From the NCBI GenBank assembly GCA_002811645.1, contig PDIP01000036.1, positions 75,223 to 126,688 of the forward strand: 51,466 nucleotides of DNA, in the 5' to 3' direction. Numbering within the stretch: position 1 is the first letter of the stretch; each line of letters opens with the position of its first letter. This document shows positions 39,114-51,466 of the stretch, piece after piece. Both the position numbers and the translations under genes were made by a program. The notes under the pieces were generated by a model that was not told the DNA's origin, did no database searches, and saw only the letters and a program-made list of their open reading frames with translations. The DNA comes from Corallochytrium limacisporum (Eukaryota > Opisthokonta).

Positions 39114-42100
39114 TTACCGGCGACATACCATGTGAGACTCCTTTTCGAGTCGATGGATGACCCATTTTAGCTGCAAAGGTAACGGGTGTCTTCATTTCGG
39201 TGATGGGGGTGGGGGAATGAAGAAAAACGAGAGGCATAGGTACCTATGTTATCTATGTGTTCACCCTCTGTGTTTACCCGGCAGCGTGCGTACTGGTTGG
39301 GAAGGACGAACGAACGGGGGCAGGTAACCGGCGGTGTTGCCTAAAATGTGATATAGAATTATACAGTTCCCTAGGGATCTGCAGTGAACTTACAACCGGC
39401 CCAGCTGAGTGTCCGTCCAACCATAATTGATATCATCCACGACGTTCTCCTCGTTGAACTTCGAAAAATAGAGATCCATTTGCTTTGACTCAGAATAGCC
39501 AAATTGAGATCTTTGATGGTTCTCAATTTTTCGTAAAGGCAACTCTATCCGTGCTCACGAACGGCTGCAATTTCTTGGTTGCGGATTGCCATGGCCAAAG
39601 TGGGTCAAAACCGGTTGTGGCCCGAGTTTTCGGATTTCCATGGTGAATATATACCGTGTCCGCACCGTGTTTCCCTGACCCTGTGTATTTTTTGACCTCC
39701 CTGGTGGTTTGGGTATATTGCCGTCTTTTGCATGGCCCAACCAGGACCAAACACAGACGAAAAGGATAGTAAGAGGAGTCGAAAAATATGTGGTGCAGAT
39801 CTGGAGGTAAACCTGTTGTGCGTCAATGGCTCGAGCGGCAAGAAATAGGAACCGGGCCTACAAGGCTGGGGTATAATCGCATAGCATCGGGGGAAGAGAG
39901 AAGGGGGGGCGCTGAAAGATACTGGAGGGCGAATTCCAGGAACATTGCGCAGTAGGGCTCTCGCTATCACCGTGCAGGCCCTGGATCCTCGATCAGCGAG
40001 CAAGGCGATGATCGTGGACAGCCATGATTGCGAGCCGGTTTGTCGTTTATCATACATCAACAGCCAATAAAATCATAAGAAAGAGCCAACATTTGCTATA
40101 CTTGCGAACAAATTCCTGAACCAGAACCGATTGCATTCGTCATGGTACCATGTTAGAGATTTCTCTGTTCACAGGCGATTGATGCTCTGGTATGTCCGCG
40201 GCAATTGTGGAAAGACCGAACAGTGCGTTGCGCTGGCCAGATTTGGGCACTACTCCATTTCGAACATACCCCTCTCATTCCGTGGGGTAGCCATTGCGGC
40301 AACCAGCTTCACGGCTCGAATCGACGGACGGAGTGATCGGGTTGGCTTTTTGAGAGACATATCTTGAGACATTCCACAGACGGGCTGTGAAGAGATGTGG
40401 AACCCGTACGAGATCAGCACACTACATTCCCTGTGCGCACCCGATTCGTGATGCTGGTTCACGCAGAAGGTAACCTGAACACGGAAACAAAACGCACATG
40501 CAGACACCTCGAACCAAACTTCGCTTTATCTAATCCCCTTCATTTCGCAACTCCATGCAGTGATGAACGAGGCTCTATGAACGCCGAAAGCTTACCATCG
40601 GACTCGTTTCACCTCACGGTCCAATCACCTTGGTCAAAAGCAGTGCTCGAGAGCGGTAGGCGGGTAGCGAGCAGCTACCAACTGATTGTGGGGTACGATA
40701 CTGAGGGAGTACGACGGTTGAGGACAAATACCAGTGGGCGTAAAAAAGTTCGGTTTGCCGCTCGCGAAGGTGGACTTTGGTCTCACAAGACGGGTGATAC
40801 GCGTATCGCATATGCACAATTGTATGGCCGACAACTTACGGACGTGCTGCTCTGGTACATATGTGGCATACGAGCAGTTCCCAGACAAAGTTATTGGTGC
40901 AGTGGATAGTTTGTTTCCAATTGGAGTTTTATATCCCTCCGCTTTCCTAAATTGGAGGCAGGTGGCTTAGTGCCTCCTCCCGATCATTCTTCTTCGTGAT
41001 TTTTGATATGGGGGATTGTGAAGTAGAAGGGACGAAGTCGGAGAGCTTGTTTTGAGAACCTTCGTCTATGTCACTGACAATCAGCTGGCAATATCCCCCG
41101 CCGTTTATAAACAATATGGACCAGACATACGCTCCCATCAAATGCATTCATCAACATCAGCTTGCTTCCATGAGATGACTAACTACAGCACGCAGAGTCC
41201 AACCTCACTGGACGCGAGAGGGAGTTTCCTTTTTTTAAAACTATCGACAACGGAGTGGTAGGTCTTGGCCAGCAAAAAATCAACGAGGCCTGCCTATGAA
41301 TAGAGCGCGGCAGAGTCGCAAAGAGTAAACACAATGAGCATCCAAAGACACATGTCGCATGTGGTTGGTCACGACAAACACTTCCAGTGAACTTCCCGCA
41401 CCCACAAACGAACGAACTAGTGGTGCTCATAAAACTGTTACATGTGGCTTAGTGGCAACCCAATGGGAAGAACGGACTTGCAAAGCAACGAGGCTAAGAG
41501 CACTGGTCGTCAGATGACCTCCTTCTAAATAACCACACTCAGCACGGGCGGACTGCGCATGGGTCGGGCATCATACACAAATTCGGCATGCTTCGGCCAT
41601 TGACGGCCATTGACAACACGCTGGATGCACTGCTGGCGACACGATCAACCACAAAGCAATACGGGGCCGCAAGCAATCATATCGGGACAACGCCGGCAAA
41701 ATGCAGTTTATTGTATACTCCTCGCGGCATCCAAGGTATGGCATCGTAAAACGGGCCTCTCACTTTCATGTAACCAAGTGGCAGCAGCATTTTGATGCGC
41801 CCTCCTCCCCTCTCTGCCCAGCCTGTTCGGATTCTGGGTTTCTCTAATCTGCGTTCTTCGGTTCTCTTTGGGTCCCCCTCTGGTGATTGCTGCTAGCCAA
41901 CAACAGTAGCAACAGTACGCCCCGCCCCTGCGGAGGGGAATTGCGGGACGGACACCTTCCCGAAGAAGGATATGTTAGTGCGTGCGCTAGCAGCATGCGA
42001 CGAATTAGTCCTCAAAACTTGGTTCGGTGTTGATCGTAGATGCCGGAGGCGGATGTTTGCTCCTCTACCGCACAAAGGGCAGCTCCTTCCCCTTATCTTT

Positions 42101-43931
42101 GTGTATGTGTCTTTATCACAAGGAAACAGCGGATTCTGCAACACCCGCGCTCTAGCTCGCGTCCCCTTTTTTCCGGCCGGTATCGATGGATGGGGTGCGA
42201 TACCAACCCTGCGCCTCAGTCGCGCAGAGACACTGTGGAGGCCCCGGGCACCCACTCCCTCCGCTCCGGAAAGTTGCCAGTGGCGGGGAACCCGGGGTAC
42301 AAAACCTTTCAAAAAGTATTATTGTGTTATACACAAGAATGTATTTGTCGAAGAAAGGATTTGACAAGGATCCATCATCGGTATCGGTACTTCGAAGAGA
42401 CGGCCCTCACATGAGCAAAGTTTGTCGCTTACCGGGCCGGTATATCTTTTTGGTCTTCGTAGAACTCTACTTTGCTAGGGCGGACGCAATCTTCGCAATG
42501 GAATCCCGCACTCGTCCCCTGCCTTGGTGTGGGTGTGCGCAAGCATCGGATAAGCAGCCATCCAAATGTATACACGTTGGCATCCAAAGCTTGGAAAAGA
42601 AAATATCCAAGCGATCGCAATAGTGGACTTGTACAAGCTCTGCTCAGCTGGGCAACCGACGGGGGCCAGAGAAGCAGTGCGAAATCGATTCCCAGTTTTT
42701 AAGCTCCAGAGCACCCGTTTCATTTGGGGAAGGAGGAGAGATGGGGTTGGGGGAGGGAGACTGGAGGGAAGGGGTGAAGATGTGAAAGCAGCCCTTTTTT
42801 TGCCGTGTGTTCTCTATAGTGCTTCTTTTCGCTGTCGCAGCGACAAATTGCCACTGTTTTGTCTGTCAGTCACTCTTTGCCCCGGGGCGGGGGTGGGGAG
42901 ACAAGGTAATTTAAGAGGTACTCACCTTTGCGAGTATCAGCAACTACATCCAGTGATCGCTGAAACTGGCCCCCATTCGCGGTCAAACAATTTGCGGGTA
43001 AACCCCTTCATAAAGTAGTATGTCCAGTATAGCCATTCCTTGGATTTCTCTGTGCTTCGTTCGATATCCAAATACGGACATAGCCTTTTGCCTGAGCACA
43101 TCGCCCGTCCAGAGGACCAGAAAATATAGCGATATGTCGAACAGGGCCAAAGAATAGAGCACTCCGAACATGCGACGGAGGAACGCTGTTCTGCGTTTGC
43201 ATGCGCCGCTTGGGGCAGATTGTTTCAAAGGTTTGCCATACCAGGGAGATCCTCAATGCCATACTTGAGATCTTCCCCTGGGCTCCCCGTGACTTCGAAA
43301 AATGGCTTTTTATGGTCACACTTCAACAGGCGCGAAAAGTATGCCGGTACCATCGTGTATACACGGTGCCGTGCGCCTTCGCTGAACGATCGACGACGTG
43401 GACTATGCAAAAACAATGAGATACTCCAGCCGAAAAGTTAGAAAAGCAAACATTAGGAAGCAGGGACTCCCTATTTTACGTTGCTCAACTCAAAATTCAT
43501 TCGCAGTTTTGCCGTGCATCTGCATCTTCAGACCCAGCCTTTCCTTCTGCTTGCCTAAAAAGGCTCTTGGGTTTTGTATAGGACTTCAATGCACCAAGGA
43601 ATCATAGGCTGCTCAGGAAGGGGAGGGGGTTTCAGTAGTTCTTCTTCTTTTCGCTGCGTGCAGCCCACTGATGATATAAACACCCAACATCATAGTCTAG
43701 ACCAAGAGTATAGACCGGCATAAATCTACATAGAGTCACTATACAAAAACGTAAGTTGTCATTGAAATTTTTTTGGAACATTTCTTACTGTTCGAAAAAT
43801 CATTGGTACACTGGAATTCAGAATCCAGCTGTGGCTGAACCCGTGTGAGTTGTCGGGTGGGCTGTGTTCTAAACACATAGGGTTGCATACGAAATGGAGG
43901 ACCAGGTCATAGATTTTCCCAAATCGTCGCA

Positions 43932-44316
43932 TCACTTGGGCATGATCACCACATCCAGCATAGCGTTGGGGATTTCGTCTGGGTCATAGACGAGAAAATT
44001 GTTTTCCATGTGGCAAAAATGTCGACACGCCCAGGCTCACAGGATCCTCCTGACTTCCCGAATTTCACATCCCACCTCCGGAATCTTCGTCCATGGGTTT
44101 CCTTTGAAAACAATTAAAATCCAGCTGACCAGTCCATTCTTCACAGATGCTCAATATGAGATTCGAATAGCCCCCATGCGAACCAATGTCTAAACTGCCG
44201 TCAGAACCCGTGAACAATTCAAGTACCTCCGCCCCCCCCCTCTTCTGAACTAGTCCGCGCTTGCTACCTGTCGCACTTTGGAGCTCTACGAAGTTTGAGA
44301 CCAAGGAGACCCACAC
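43932..44316 (-). pseudogene. Possible frameshifted coding relic
   Basis: Two minus-strand fragments: 44065-44316 (SDGSLDIGSHGGYSNLILSI, then CEEWTGQLDFN) and 43932-44009 (MENNFLVYDPDEIPNAMLDV, then VIMPK stop). They are in different frames, with only a short interval between, as in a decayed gene. No homolog is recognised. Confidence 0.2.
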
Positions 44317-47300
44317 AAAGCCCTCGAATTTTATTTGACTTGGGCGGAGTTATGCGACTTGTCCCGGTTCCAGCCACTCAAGAATGAGACGAACAGATGC
44401 CTATCCACAAAAATGGCCATAGAGCAGCAACTCACATCGAGGGACCGTGCTGTGATCGAGCTCAGGAATGCGCGAGTGTGTGTGTCCACAAAGTAGTTGA
44501 GGGGGAGCCAGAGAAAAGTTGGACAGTAGCATATCAGTATGCCGGCAGCGGCGGTCGGTCATAACATATGGCAGGAGAGTCCAGTCCGTCCGTACTCCAT
44601 CTATCGACCCTCTTGTGGCTTTTTAGTGTTTGGTGGTGGTGGTAAGTTTTCGTATATTTCTGCACTGATGATGCCTCTTTTCTATGATCGAAGTTGTGTG
44701 CACCCCTCGCGCACCAGAAACTCTCCGTTATCAAAGGAGTTGCTCACGGGGCACGCTAACCATCCACCACCGTCCCCACAAAACTCTCCAGCCGCGCTCC
44801 GATCCCCTGGGGTGAGGGTGAGAGTCTGAGTGACTTCATCTGTTGTGCGTTCAAGCGCGAGTCCATTTCTGCTGTGGTATACTTCTTGTCTTTTTCATTC
44901 CGGGAGTGGTTCAGAGAGTGGCAGTAATTAACTTACGTACTAAACACGCACAGACACCAACATTGACATCATTGTCGCTAATCTTAGCTTTTGATGTAGA
45001 ATTGACACATAGGGACGCTGGCTGAGGTGGTTGATGATGTGTCCCTGGACGCTCCACTAGAACGATGTGAACATCTAGCTTGGCTTGGTTGAATGGACCC
45101 TCAACAAGCAGTGTATTCAGTATGCCGACAATCTTCCCACTGGCCCAAGCCTTATATCATGGACGCAAAGTAGTAGGATACAGCCCCGTATACGAGTTAA
45201 GCATCAAGCACAGATCCTCACAAAGAACACTGGGTCGTGAATGAGAAACCCCTTGCGCTTCCTACCATTGTAGGGAGCGTTCACTGAATTCGTCCGCGTG
45301 TTTGCCTGACCTTCATAGCTGACCCACAGCTGTTCGACAAAGAGGGCGGTCGGGACCAATACGGTTTGGGCGTGTGGGTGGATGTAGTCTGGTACTTGTC
45401 ATGCCTGTAGTACATTGTCTGTTCATCCCAGACACGGGCCCCGAGTTTACTGGGCACGGAAGTGCGTTCTGCATTTGCGTACCATAATGCCCGACGCCCA
45501 CATAAAGTTTTTTTTTGTTTGGTGTGTACGTCTTCGCATTTTGTTTGTCCGACCAAACAGTTGCCAAATTGAACCCTACGTCCCTTATATTCTCGTCCCG
45601 CAATTTTACTTCAAGTTCCTTCAGTATATTTACTATAGATAAGTATTCTCTTCCTGGTGCAAGAAGCGAAGCGCTCTGTGCACAGTCTCAGCCTATGTCC
45701 GCCCCCACAAGCTCGCTCACCTTTGCTCAGGAGGTTTAGCTAAACACTTAATAGAAGCCGAACCGCAAGCGAACACACTCCCTTGACTCACCACCTCACC
45801 ACGCATTGGCTGACTCAGTTTCTCGGGAGCAACGAAAACACAATATTAAACAACAAACAACAGAACCGGGTTTTCCTCTAAACTCTGCGGTATGTTATTA
45901 ACCCCTTTTCTTGCACCGCCATTGCTTTTGCACGCGCTCCCAACATTTTTTAACGTCTTCGTCGTCCGCTTTCAAAATTTTCGTTACCCCCCACACACCC
46001 CCCTCCTCTCCCTCCCCCGTATGCTCAGACAACAGTCTTTGGGATCGACGGCGTGAACCAGCGAAGGACAGAGTTTCCTTCGCTCATCGGGGGCCGTTCT
46101 TCATCTGCTAAGGGGGGGGGGAGGGGCTTGCAGAGTGAGCACAGTGCTTCACGCCAAGAATCCCTCGTACCTAAAACCTTTCCGGTCGCGGCACGAGTTT
46201 TTTCTCATCCAAATTTTCTATCCTTTTTTGTTATATTGTCTTTCTTGGTTTTCGTTTCTTTAGGTGTTTTGGCCAAACCCCTTCTGAAGCACAGTGACTG
46301 GAAAGTGAAAGGGCCAGTTTTTGGCGGGCTTTGGGACTGAACGGGGCCGAATATTGCTGCATGCTTGTATGCGTGCGCCTCCTGGACCACTCCCAATTGT
46401 TCCATCTCTTTACAAGGTCATGGAAGTCATGATAGCACACGAACCGTGCTCTCCATTCGGGTTCTCGTGTTTCAAACAAGCAGTCTGCGTGAATAGTGAA
46501 GAACTGTCTGTTTCAAATCGTTCTTGGCACCATTCCCATTTCAAGTATTTTTATGCGCACACACACACACACGGATCCATGCATTCGAAACCATTGCGTA
46601 CCCATCACAACAAATTTTTTTTTAAAAAAAAGACACTACCACTTCAAGAGAGTGATATAACTTTTCAGGGTGGCTGTTTACGTAGACTCTTCGTGCTGTT
46701 ACTAGATGGTTGGCGGGGGTGTCTGGCGCACAGTGTGAGAGCCAGCACCCAAATTAGTCGAGTTTTGGTTCAAAATGGCAAGTGACGGGAGTTTAGTAGT
46801 AAATGAATGGCACTTTTCACTGCTAATTCTCCGAGGAAAAGCCAACTGGCCCGGAAAGTGCTGCCATCTGACGTGAAATCAGAGAAGGTGAGCAGGCAGG
46901 TGAGATTGACTACTCTCCCACCGTTCACCATGATGGTCACACTCGATATTGAACTAGTACCTATCCACATCAACTTTGTCTGATGATTGATGCGGGCTAT
47001 CTTCGTGGAAACGGAGGGTGTTGGTATGAAACTGTCTCGCTATGGAAGGGTATGGTTTTGTGTCAAAGATGTTTGAGCAGATGGATATTAGCCACAAACG
47101 GTCATCCATAGATGCTTTCTCAATCCTCCGCCTGGTTCTACAGCTTTCCATACATGTTTGCAAAGCTCCGCACCAGTCACATATTGGTGGGCAGTCAGCC
47201 GACGATCAGCAGCCTTTAGGTCACTGTGTTCTGAGCAATTGATCTGCCAATATCAACTGGTGTTGTTTACATTGGAAACACCCGCAGAGCTCTGCAGAAC

Positions 47301-50231
47301 AGGGTTCCATTTCTCGTCAAACTGCATTCACCGAGGCCAGTGGCGGCGAGGAGTAAGTGACTGGGACGAGTCGAAGATCTCTCCATTATCACACAGCCAC
47401 CATGCCACAGTACCCGAAACGGAGCGGGCCCAAATAGCGAGTATTCAACGTTGCATGTTCGGACAACCTACGGAAAATTCCTTTCTTACTGCCCCCGGTT
47501 AGCACCGCTTCTGGCTGTACAGTGTGCACGGACAGCTGATGAAATTAGGAGGCCCTACGAAACAGATCCACATTTGGGTAAACCATCTGGACAAAGCGTA
47601 TGATACGATTGGATTGTCTTCGGCATGCTGAGTCTGGAACAACCGGGGGCAAGTCTCAGTCGGTTCTGCCTGGGCGGCAGGCGCAGAGTGAGACAAACAG
47701 AATGAGACGATGGAAGGCGTACCAATCACAGTACACGGAGAGAAGGAAAGCATTCCTTTGTCATCTGGATCGTCTTTTTGGAAGTGGCTGTGAGCACTAT
47801 GTCTTCGTTTGTCCACAACAGCCACCCACACCGTACCAGACTTTCGTCAATTGACGACCTTCATGGCACCCCTCTCCTCCATTTCCATCCACTAGTGCAA
47901 GCACTCCAATGATTTGAGCATTGGCATCATCAACATCGTCATCTGTATCTTCATCACCACCATCATCTTCGCCGACATAGGATCGATAGCAAACAGATAC
48001 GACTAGCGAACACATAGTAGAGCACAAACAACAGATGGCGACGTAAATTCTTCTCGCCGACAGAATGTTCTCTTTCCTTCTCGTCTCCGCAATAACAACA
48101 TTTGGTCAAAGCAATATCAAAGGCATTTTTGTAGGAGCGAGCGAGACGATTGAAGACCGGGTAGAGGGTGTGACGCTCGCTTCTCTTTCGTCACAGCGCA
48201 GGAATCGCAGGGCGGTATCATTTCACTGCCGGGGTGGTGGAGGAAGATAATCAAAAAGTGCCGAAAGCCTTTGCTATGTGTGCGTTTGTTTCTGGCATCC
48301 AATCTCATTCCCTTTTCGGGGGCGGAAAATCCTCGCTTGTGGCGAACCAACAAGAATTGAGCGGGCACGGTCTTGGTCCCTTTTGATCGGCTGTCTTTTG
48401 CTCTCGTGGTGGTCTGTGGATGTATAGTCTGACTTTGCGCGAGCAAGCAACTCGATAACCAGTGAATGCATGTGCGCAGGCATATGCAATGGAGTGCCTT
48501 TTGCAAGCGATGGAGGAGCATAGAAGGTCCGGAAACTGGTGACTAGGTGCGCGAGCCACCGCATTCACTCCATAGTGTAGAGTGATCCTCTCTCCATGTG
48601 CAAGTCACTGTCGTGAATAGGGATAACTTGGAGAGCTGTCATTTGACGGGCATGTGCGACTGGTATGTTGAGCTGTCCGTCTGCTTCCTGTTACTCTCAT
48701 TCAATACGGCAGAAAACATCTCGACAATGTATGTGTGCTAGAGTAGCACCCGCGGTCACAGAGCAACGCCAGCACACTGGCCAAAACGATAAGCGGACAA
48801 GCACGAGCATGCGCTGGTCTCCCAACACAAAAACGCCTCGAAGCAACGAAGGAAGATCGCCGCTATCAACTGGAGAACCTACCACTCAATGGCGTGTGTA
48901 GGTCCCGTTTGTTATCGCGGTACTCGTCCTCTTCGCGATAAGTGTTCAAACATCATACAAAATGGCCTCATTTTTTTCGCGGTTACAGATCAATCTCCGT
49001 GCAAAGCATTCTCAGCATGAATCAATGCCCTGCATCCTATTCTTTCAAATGTCCGTGCACCGAAACACAAGCGCCGGTTTTCGTGTGGGTGTTGAAACAC
49101 GAGCTCAGAGTGTGCTTGACTCGCTCGCTGGCAGAGACCCAGACAACAGCACACAGCAGCAGCAGCGAGCTCACTAATTGCCTGGCCGCAAGAGTCAAAA
49201 CATCCCCCCGGGGGGCCTTCGTTTCGGCCGGCCGGTAGAATAGCCCTTTTTTATTTGGTCCGGTGCGCGTCCTGCCCCGCGGCACCCACCCACTCCCTCC
49301 CCTCCCCTCACCCAAAACGAAAAACCCTGCCCTCCTCCCCTCCCTTCCGGCTTTTGGGTGATTGTCACAGTCTGGACCCGCCTGCCCCCTTCGTCTCAAA
49401 CTGGGCCCCCACCGAAAGTTGCTTTACAAGTTGTTGATTATTGAATCATCCCTTATTGCATATCTGAGATTGGGAAGTTTGCATAGATAATGTACTGCTA
49501 ATGTTGACCATAATTGGCCATGTATTGACTACGTCGGGTCCGTTTTGGGTTAAGTTTCATTTATCCCCGCATCATACACCTCCCCCGCATTACAAAATGA
49601 TTACCTTTGATACTGAACAAATACAATATTACGCCCATGTCTGAATATGCGTCTAGGAATGCTGTGTGCTGTAAGTACTCAAAGACTAACTACCAGCACG
49701 CACAAACCCTTTCGTTCGTCTCCATGCTTCGGACTGGAAGGGCGGCTGCGTTACTGTCACAAGGGAGAGAGAATAGCACAAGGGGGGAGACGAAGGCCAC
49801 CGCCCTTTCTTTTTGGTTCTGAAAGCCCCCTCCCCCGGGCGGACTGGAACGACAGCAAAAACACCCCGAGCCGTCGGGTTTGTGGCAAGAGAAGAACGTT
49901 GAGCACGAAATACCAAACAATGGACAAACCCAAGAAAAAAGACAATAAGAAAGGTATGAGGAAAAATAGGAACCATGGAAAACGTCCGCGAAGGCTCTTC
50001 TTGTCCGTGTAAAACGAACAGAAGTAAATACACAAGGGCAAACAGGAATGTTCAATCTTTTGCTGGTCGCGGCCCATCTCAGTCATGTCGGGTCAGTCAA
50101 ATCGAGCAGAGGGCTGCGGATGGTCCCGGGTGTATCACACACTCGCGTCGATGATGAATTGAAGAATCTCTATCTCGTCGGAAATTCCGATGGATGGTGT
50201 CACGTACACAGTAACGAGGGGGTACGCTTGC

Positions 50232-50335
50232 GCCACACACTCACACACACTCACACACAGGCACACACACACTGGCACACACACAGGCACACACACACAG
50301 GCACACACATACATACATACATACACACACAGAGC
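50232..50335. repeat. CA-rich compound minisatellite
   Basis: Short imperfect array of CA runs separated by GGCA or TGGCA, ending in catacatacatac. It creates artefactual frames with HTHT-type repeats. Confidence 0.9.
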
Positions 50336-50569
50336 ACATCGATCTTCGATGCAGTTCTGGACACTCTGCTCACCCTAAGCTCTACATTCTGGAGAAAACC
50401 ATCCAACTGGTGGGCGCGAAAGGATTGGGACGCCACGATGTGTTCGCTAAATAGTCGTATTTCCCACTAAGTGGTACAGTATGTGTAGCAAGAGACAGTT
50501 ATTTAGTACTGGGAATCGAATCCCTGTGCACTTGGTGGGCATACTTAATTTACATCAACCGCACCCCTC

Positions 50570-50640
50570 CGCGATGCGCTGACCGTGTCGCCTTGACAGG
50601 CAAGGGACTCATCCCGCCCTTTCTAACAAGGCGCATCGCG
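50570..50640. other. Stem-loop with 10-bp perfect arms
   Basis: CGCGATGCGC at 50570-50579 and its exact reverse complement GCGCATCGCG at 50631-50640, with 51 bases between. On the minus strand a box B-like segment (GATTCGATTCC) lies about 50 bases downstream, near 50511-50525. A tRNA-derived SINE is a possibility, but a matching box A and tRNA fold are not present. Confidence 0.4.
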
Positions 50641-51466
50641 CACTAACTCATTCAGTATCGAGATGCACCTGCCTTCGACGCCACCCACCCCTTCTCTCTC
50701 CCACCCCTTGCCACCCAGTTATGGAGAGAATCCCCGTGCATTTCATCGTTTTTTCTCGCTAAAAGATCTCTCCTCCCCCCCCCCCTGTCCAGGTCTTTTT
50801 GATTTATTCATTGTTTCTAAATTGTAATGGATTTTTCCCGTTACGGAACCAACAGTGTTTGCTCGTCATCGCATATTTCCCTCCATTTTTTTTTAAATTC
50901 GTTTTCGGCGTTTCTCTCACCATATTTTCTTGCAGCGAGGTTTCGTTCTCGTTTTTTTTCTCTTTTAATGTGCTTTCCTGGGTTGAGAGATGTGGGAGAC
51001 GTTCGTTAACACGCGTCCAAGGATTCTTCAATGCACCAAAAGCTCTCCCAATTGTTTTTGCTTTTGCTTCTGTAATTTTCTTTGCGGTTCGGCCCAGGTT
51101 TCTCTTGCTGCCGTACATTCGAGATACTGACACAGATCACAGCAAATTTGCCAGAATCTGACAATTTGCGATAACGCATGGCTCTCTGCCCACCGGTGTG
51201 GCACGCGCGGCTCTCGGTTTTGCCTCCTTGGATTTCTGCTTTTTCCTCCGATCTCAAAGCTTAATAGAACCGCGAGCTCCACCTCCTCCTCCTCTCTTCC
51301 TCCCTCTCCCTCTCTCCCGCGGAGGGGGGGGCTTCTTTCGGTCTTCCTTTGCCTCTTTCTTTCTTCCCCTGAGTGATTTGAGACTCTGATCGCATCGGGA
51401 GGAAGAAGAAAGGGGGGGGGGGGGGATGGGTACCCAATCTTTCTCCTTGTTCTTTTTTTATACTGC

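Larger units (their letters stand above)
33609..51466. other. About 18 kb with no supported gene
   Basis: The left part holds the orphan's upstream region and pyrimidine tracts (33900-34560). The rest has many stops in all frames and short frames only. Low-complexity patches include CA at 37085-37106, 46558-46573 and the 50230-50335 array, and G-tracts near 34280, 46111 and 51411. Coding-like fragments are described under findings. No transposon terminus, tRNA or rRNA is confirmed. Confidence 0.5.

Noticed and set aside
40397..40909. 170-codon frame
   Set aside because: It begins at GTG, not ATG; the first ATG leaves 152 codons. Arginine/serine-rich, no motif, overlapped by other frames.
47560..47610. 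LDKAYDTI, reminiscent of the reverse-transcriptase motif A
   Set aside because: It is eight residues in a frame that soon hits stops, and no other RT motif (such as the YxDD box) is near.

Overview
This window is nuclear DNA from a eukaryote. It carries sixteen protein-coding genes that I can support, all readable as single open frames with no intron that I can see. The gene set is typical of a unicellular opisthokont: 60S protein eL36, COP9 subunit 3, NatD, adenylosuccinate synthetase, ER Hsp70 (BiP), CMC2, GGTase-I beta, a neuferricin-like protein, THOC5 and an Nir/RdgB-type phosphatidylinositol transfer protein. The last of these, with PITP, FFAT, DDHD and LNS2 regions, together with CSN3, THOC5 and neuferricin, points to the animal side (Holozoa) rather than to Dikarya. 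An intron-poor holozoan such as a corallochytrean would fit, but that is inference; no marker here fixes the species. Two runs of N (10220-10444 and 27571-27650) show it is a draft scaffold.

Layout. From 878 to 5625 there are two convergent pairs: eL36(+)/CSN3(-) and NAA40(+)/ADSS(-). From 5.6 to 10.9 kb there is no convincing gene, only low complexity and a gap. From 10.9 to 15.1 kb there is a secreted, probably GPI-anchored orphan (+), CMC2 (+) and BiP (-). From 17.3 to 27.0 kb is a second dense block: GGTase-I beta (-), neuferricin-like (+), an SSAT-like acetyltransferase (-), a DUF711 protein (-), an unrecognised basic 376-residue protein (+) and the large PITPNM-like protein (-). From 27.0 to 29.7 kb there is low-complexity DNA with an assembly gap flanked by duplicated sequence. 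From 29.7 to 33.6 kb come THOC5 (+), a small FKBP (-) and an orphan with a PP1-docking-type motif (-). From 33.6 kb to the end (about 18 kb) I see no supported gene, only microsatellites, G and pyrimidine tracts, and a few short coding-like fragments that may be relics.

Genes alternate strands often, and most convergent pairs are separated by only 50-150 bp, so their transcripts probably overlap at the 3' ends. No operon-like functional grouping is evident: the products act in translation, protein turnover, N-terminal acetylation, purine synthesis, ER folding, mitochondrial copper-oxidase assembly, prenylation, lipid transfer and mRNA export. The most novel content is the three proteins I could not assign (10906-12042, 22455-23585, 33105-33608).
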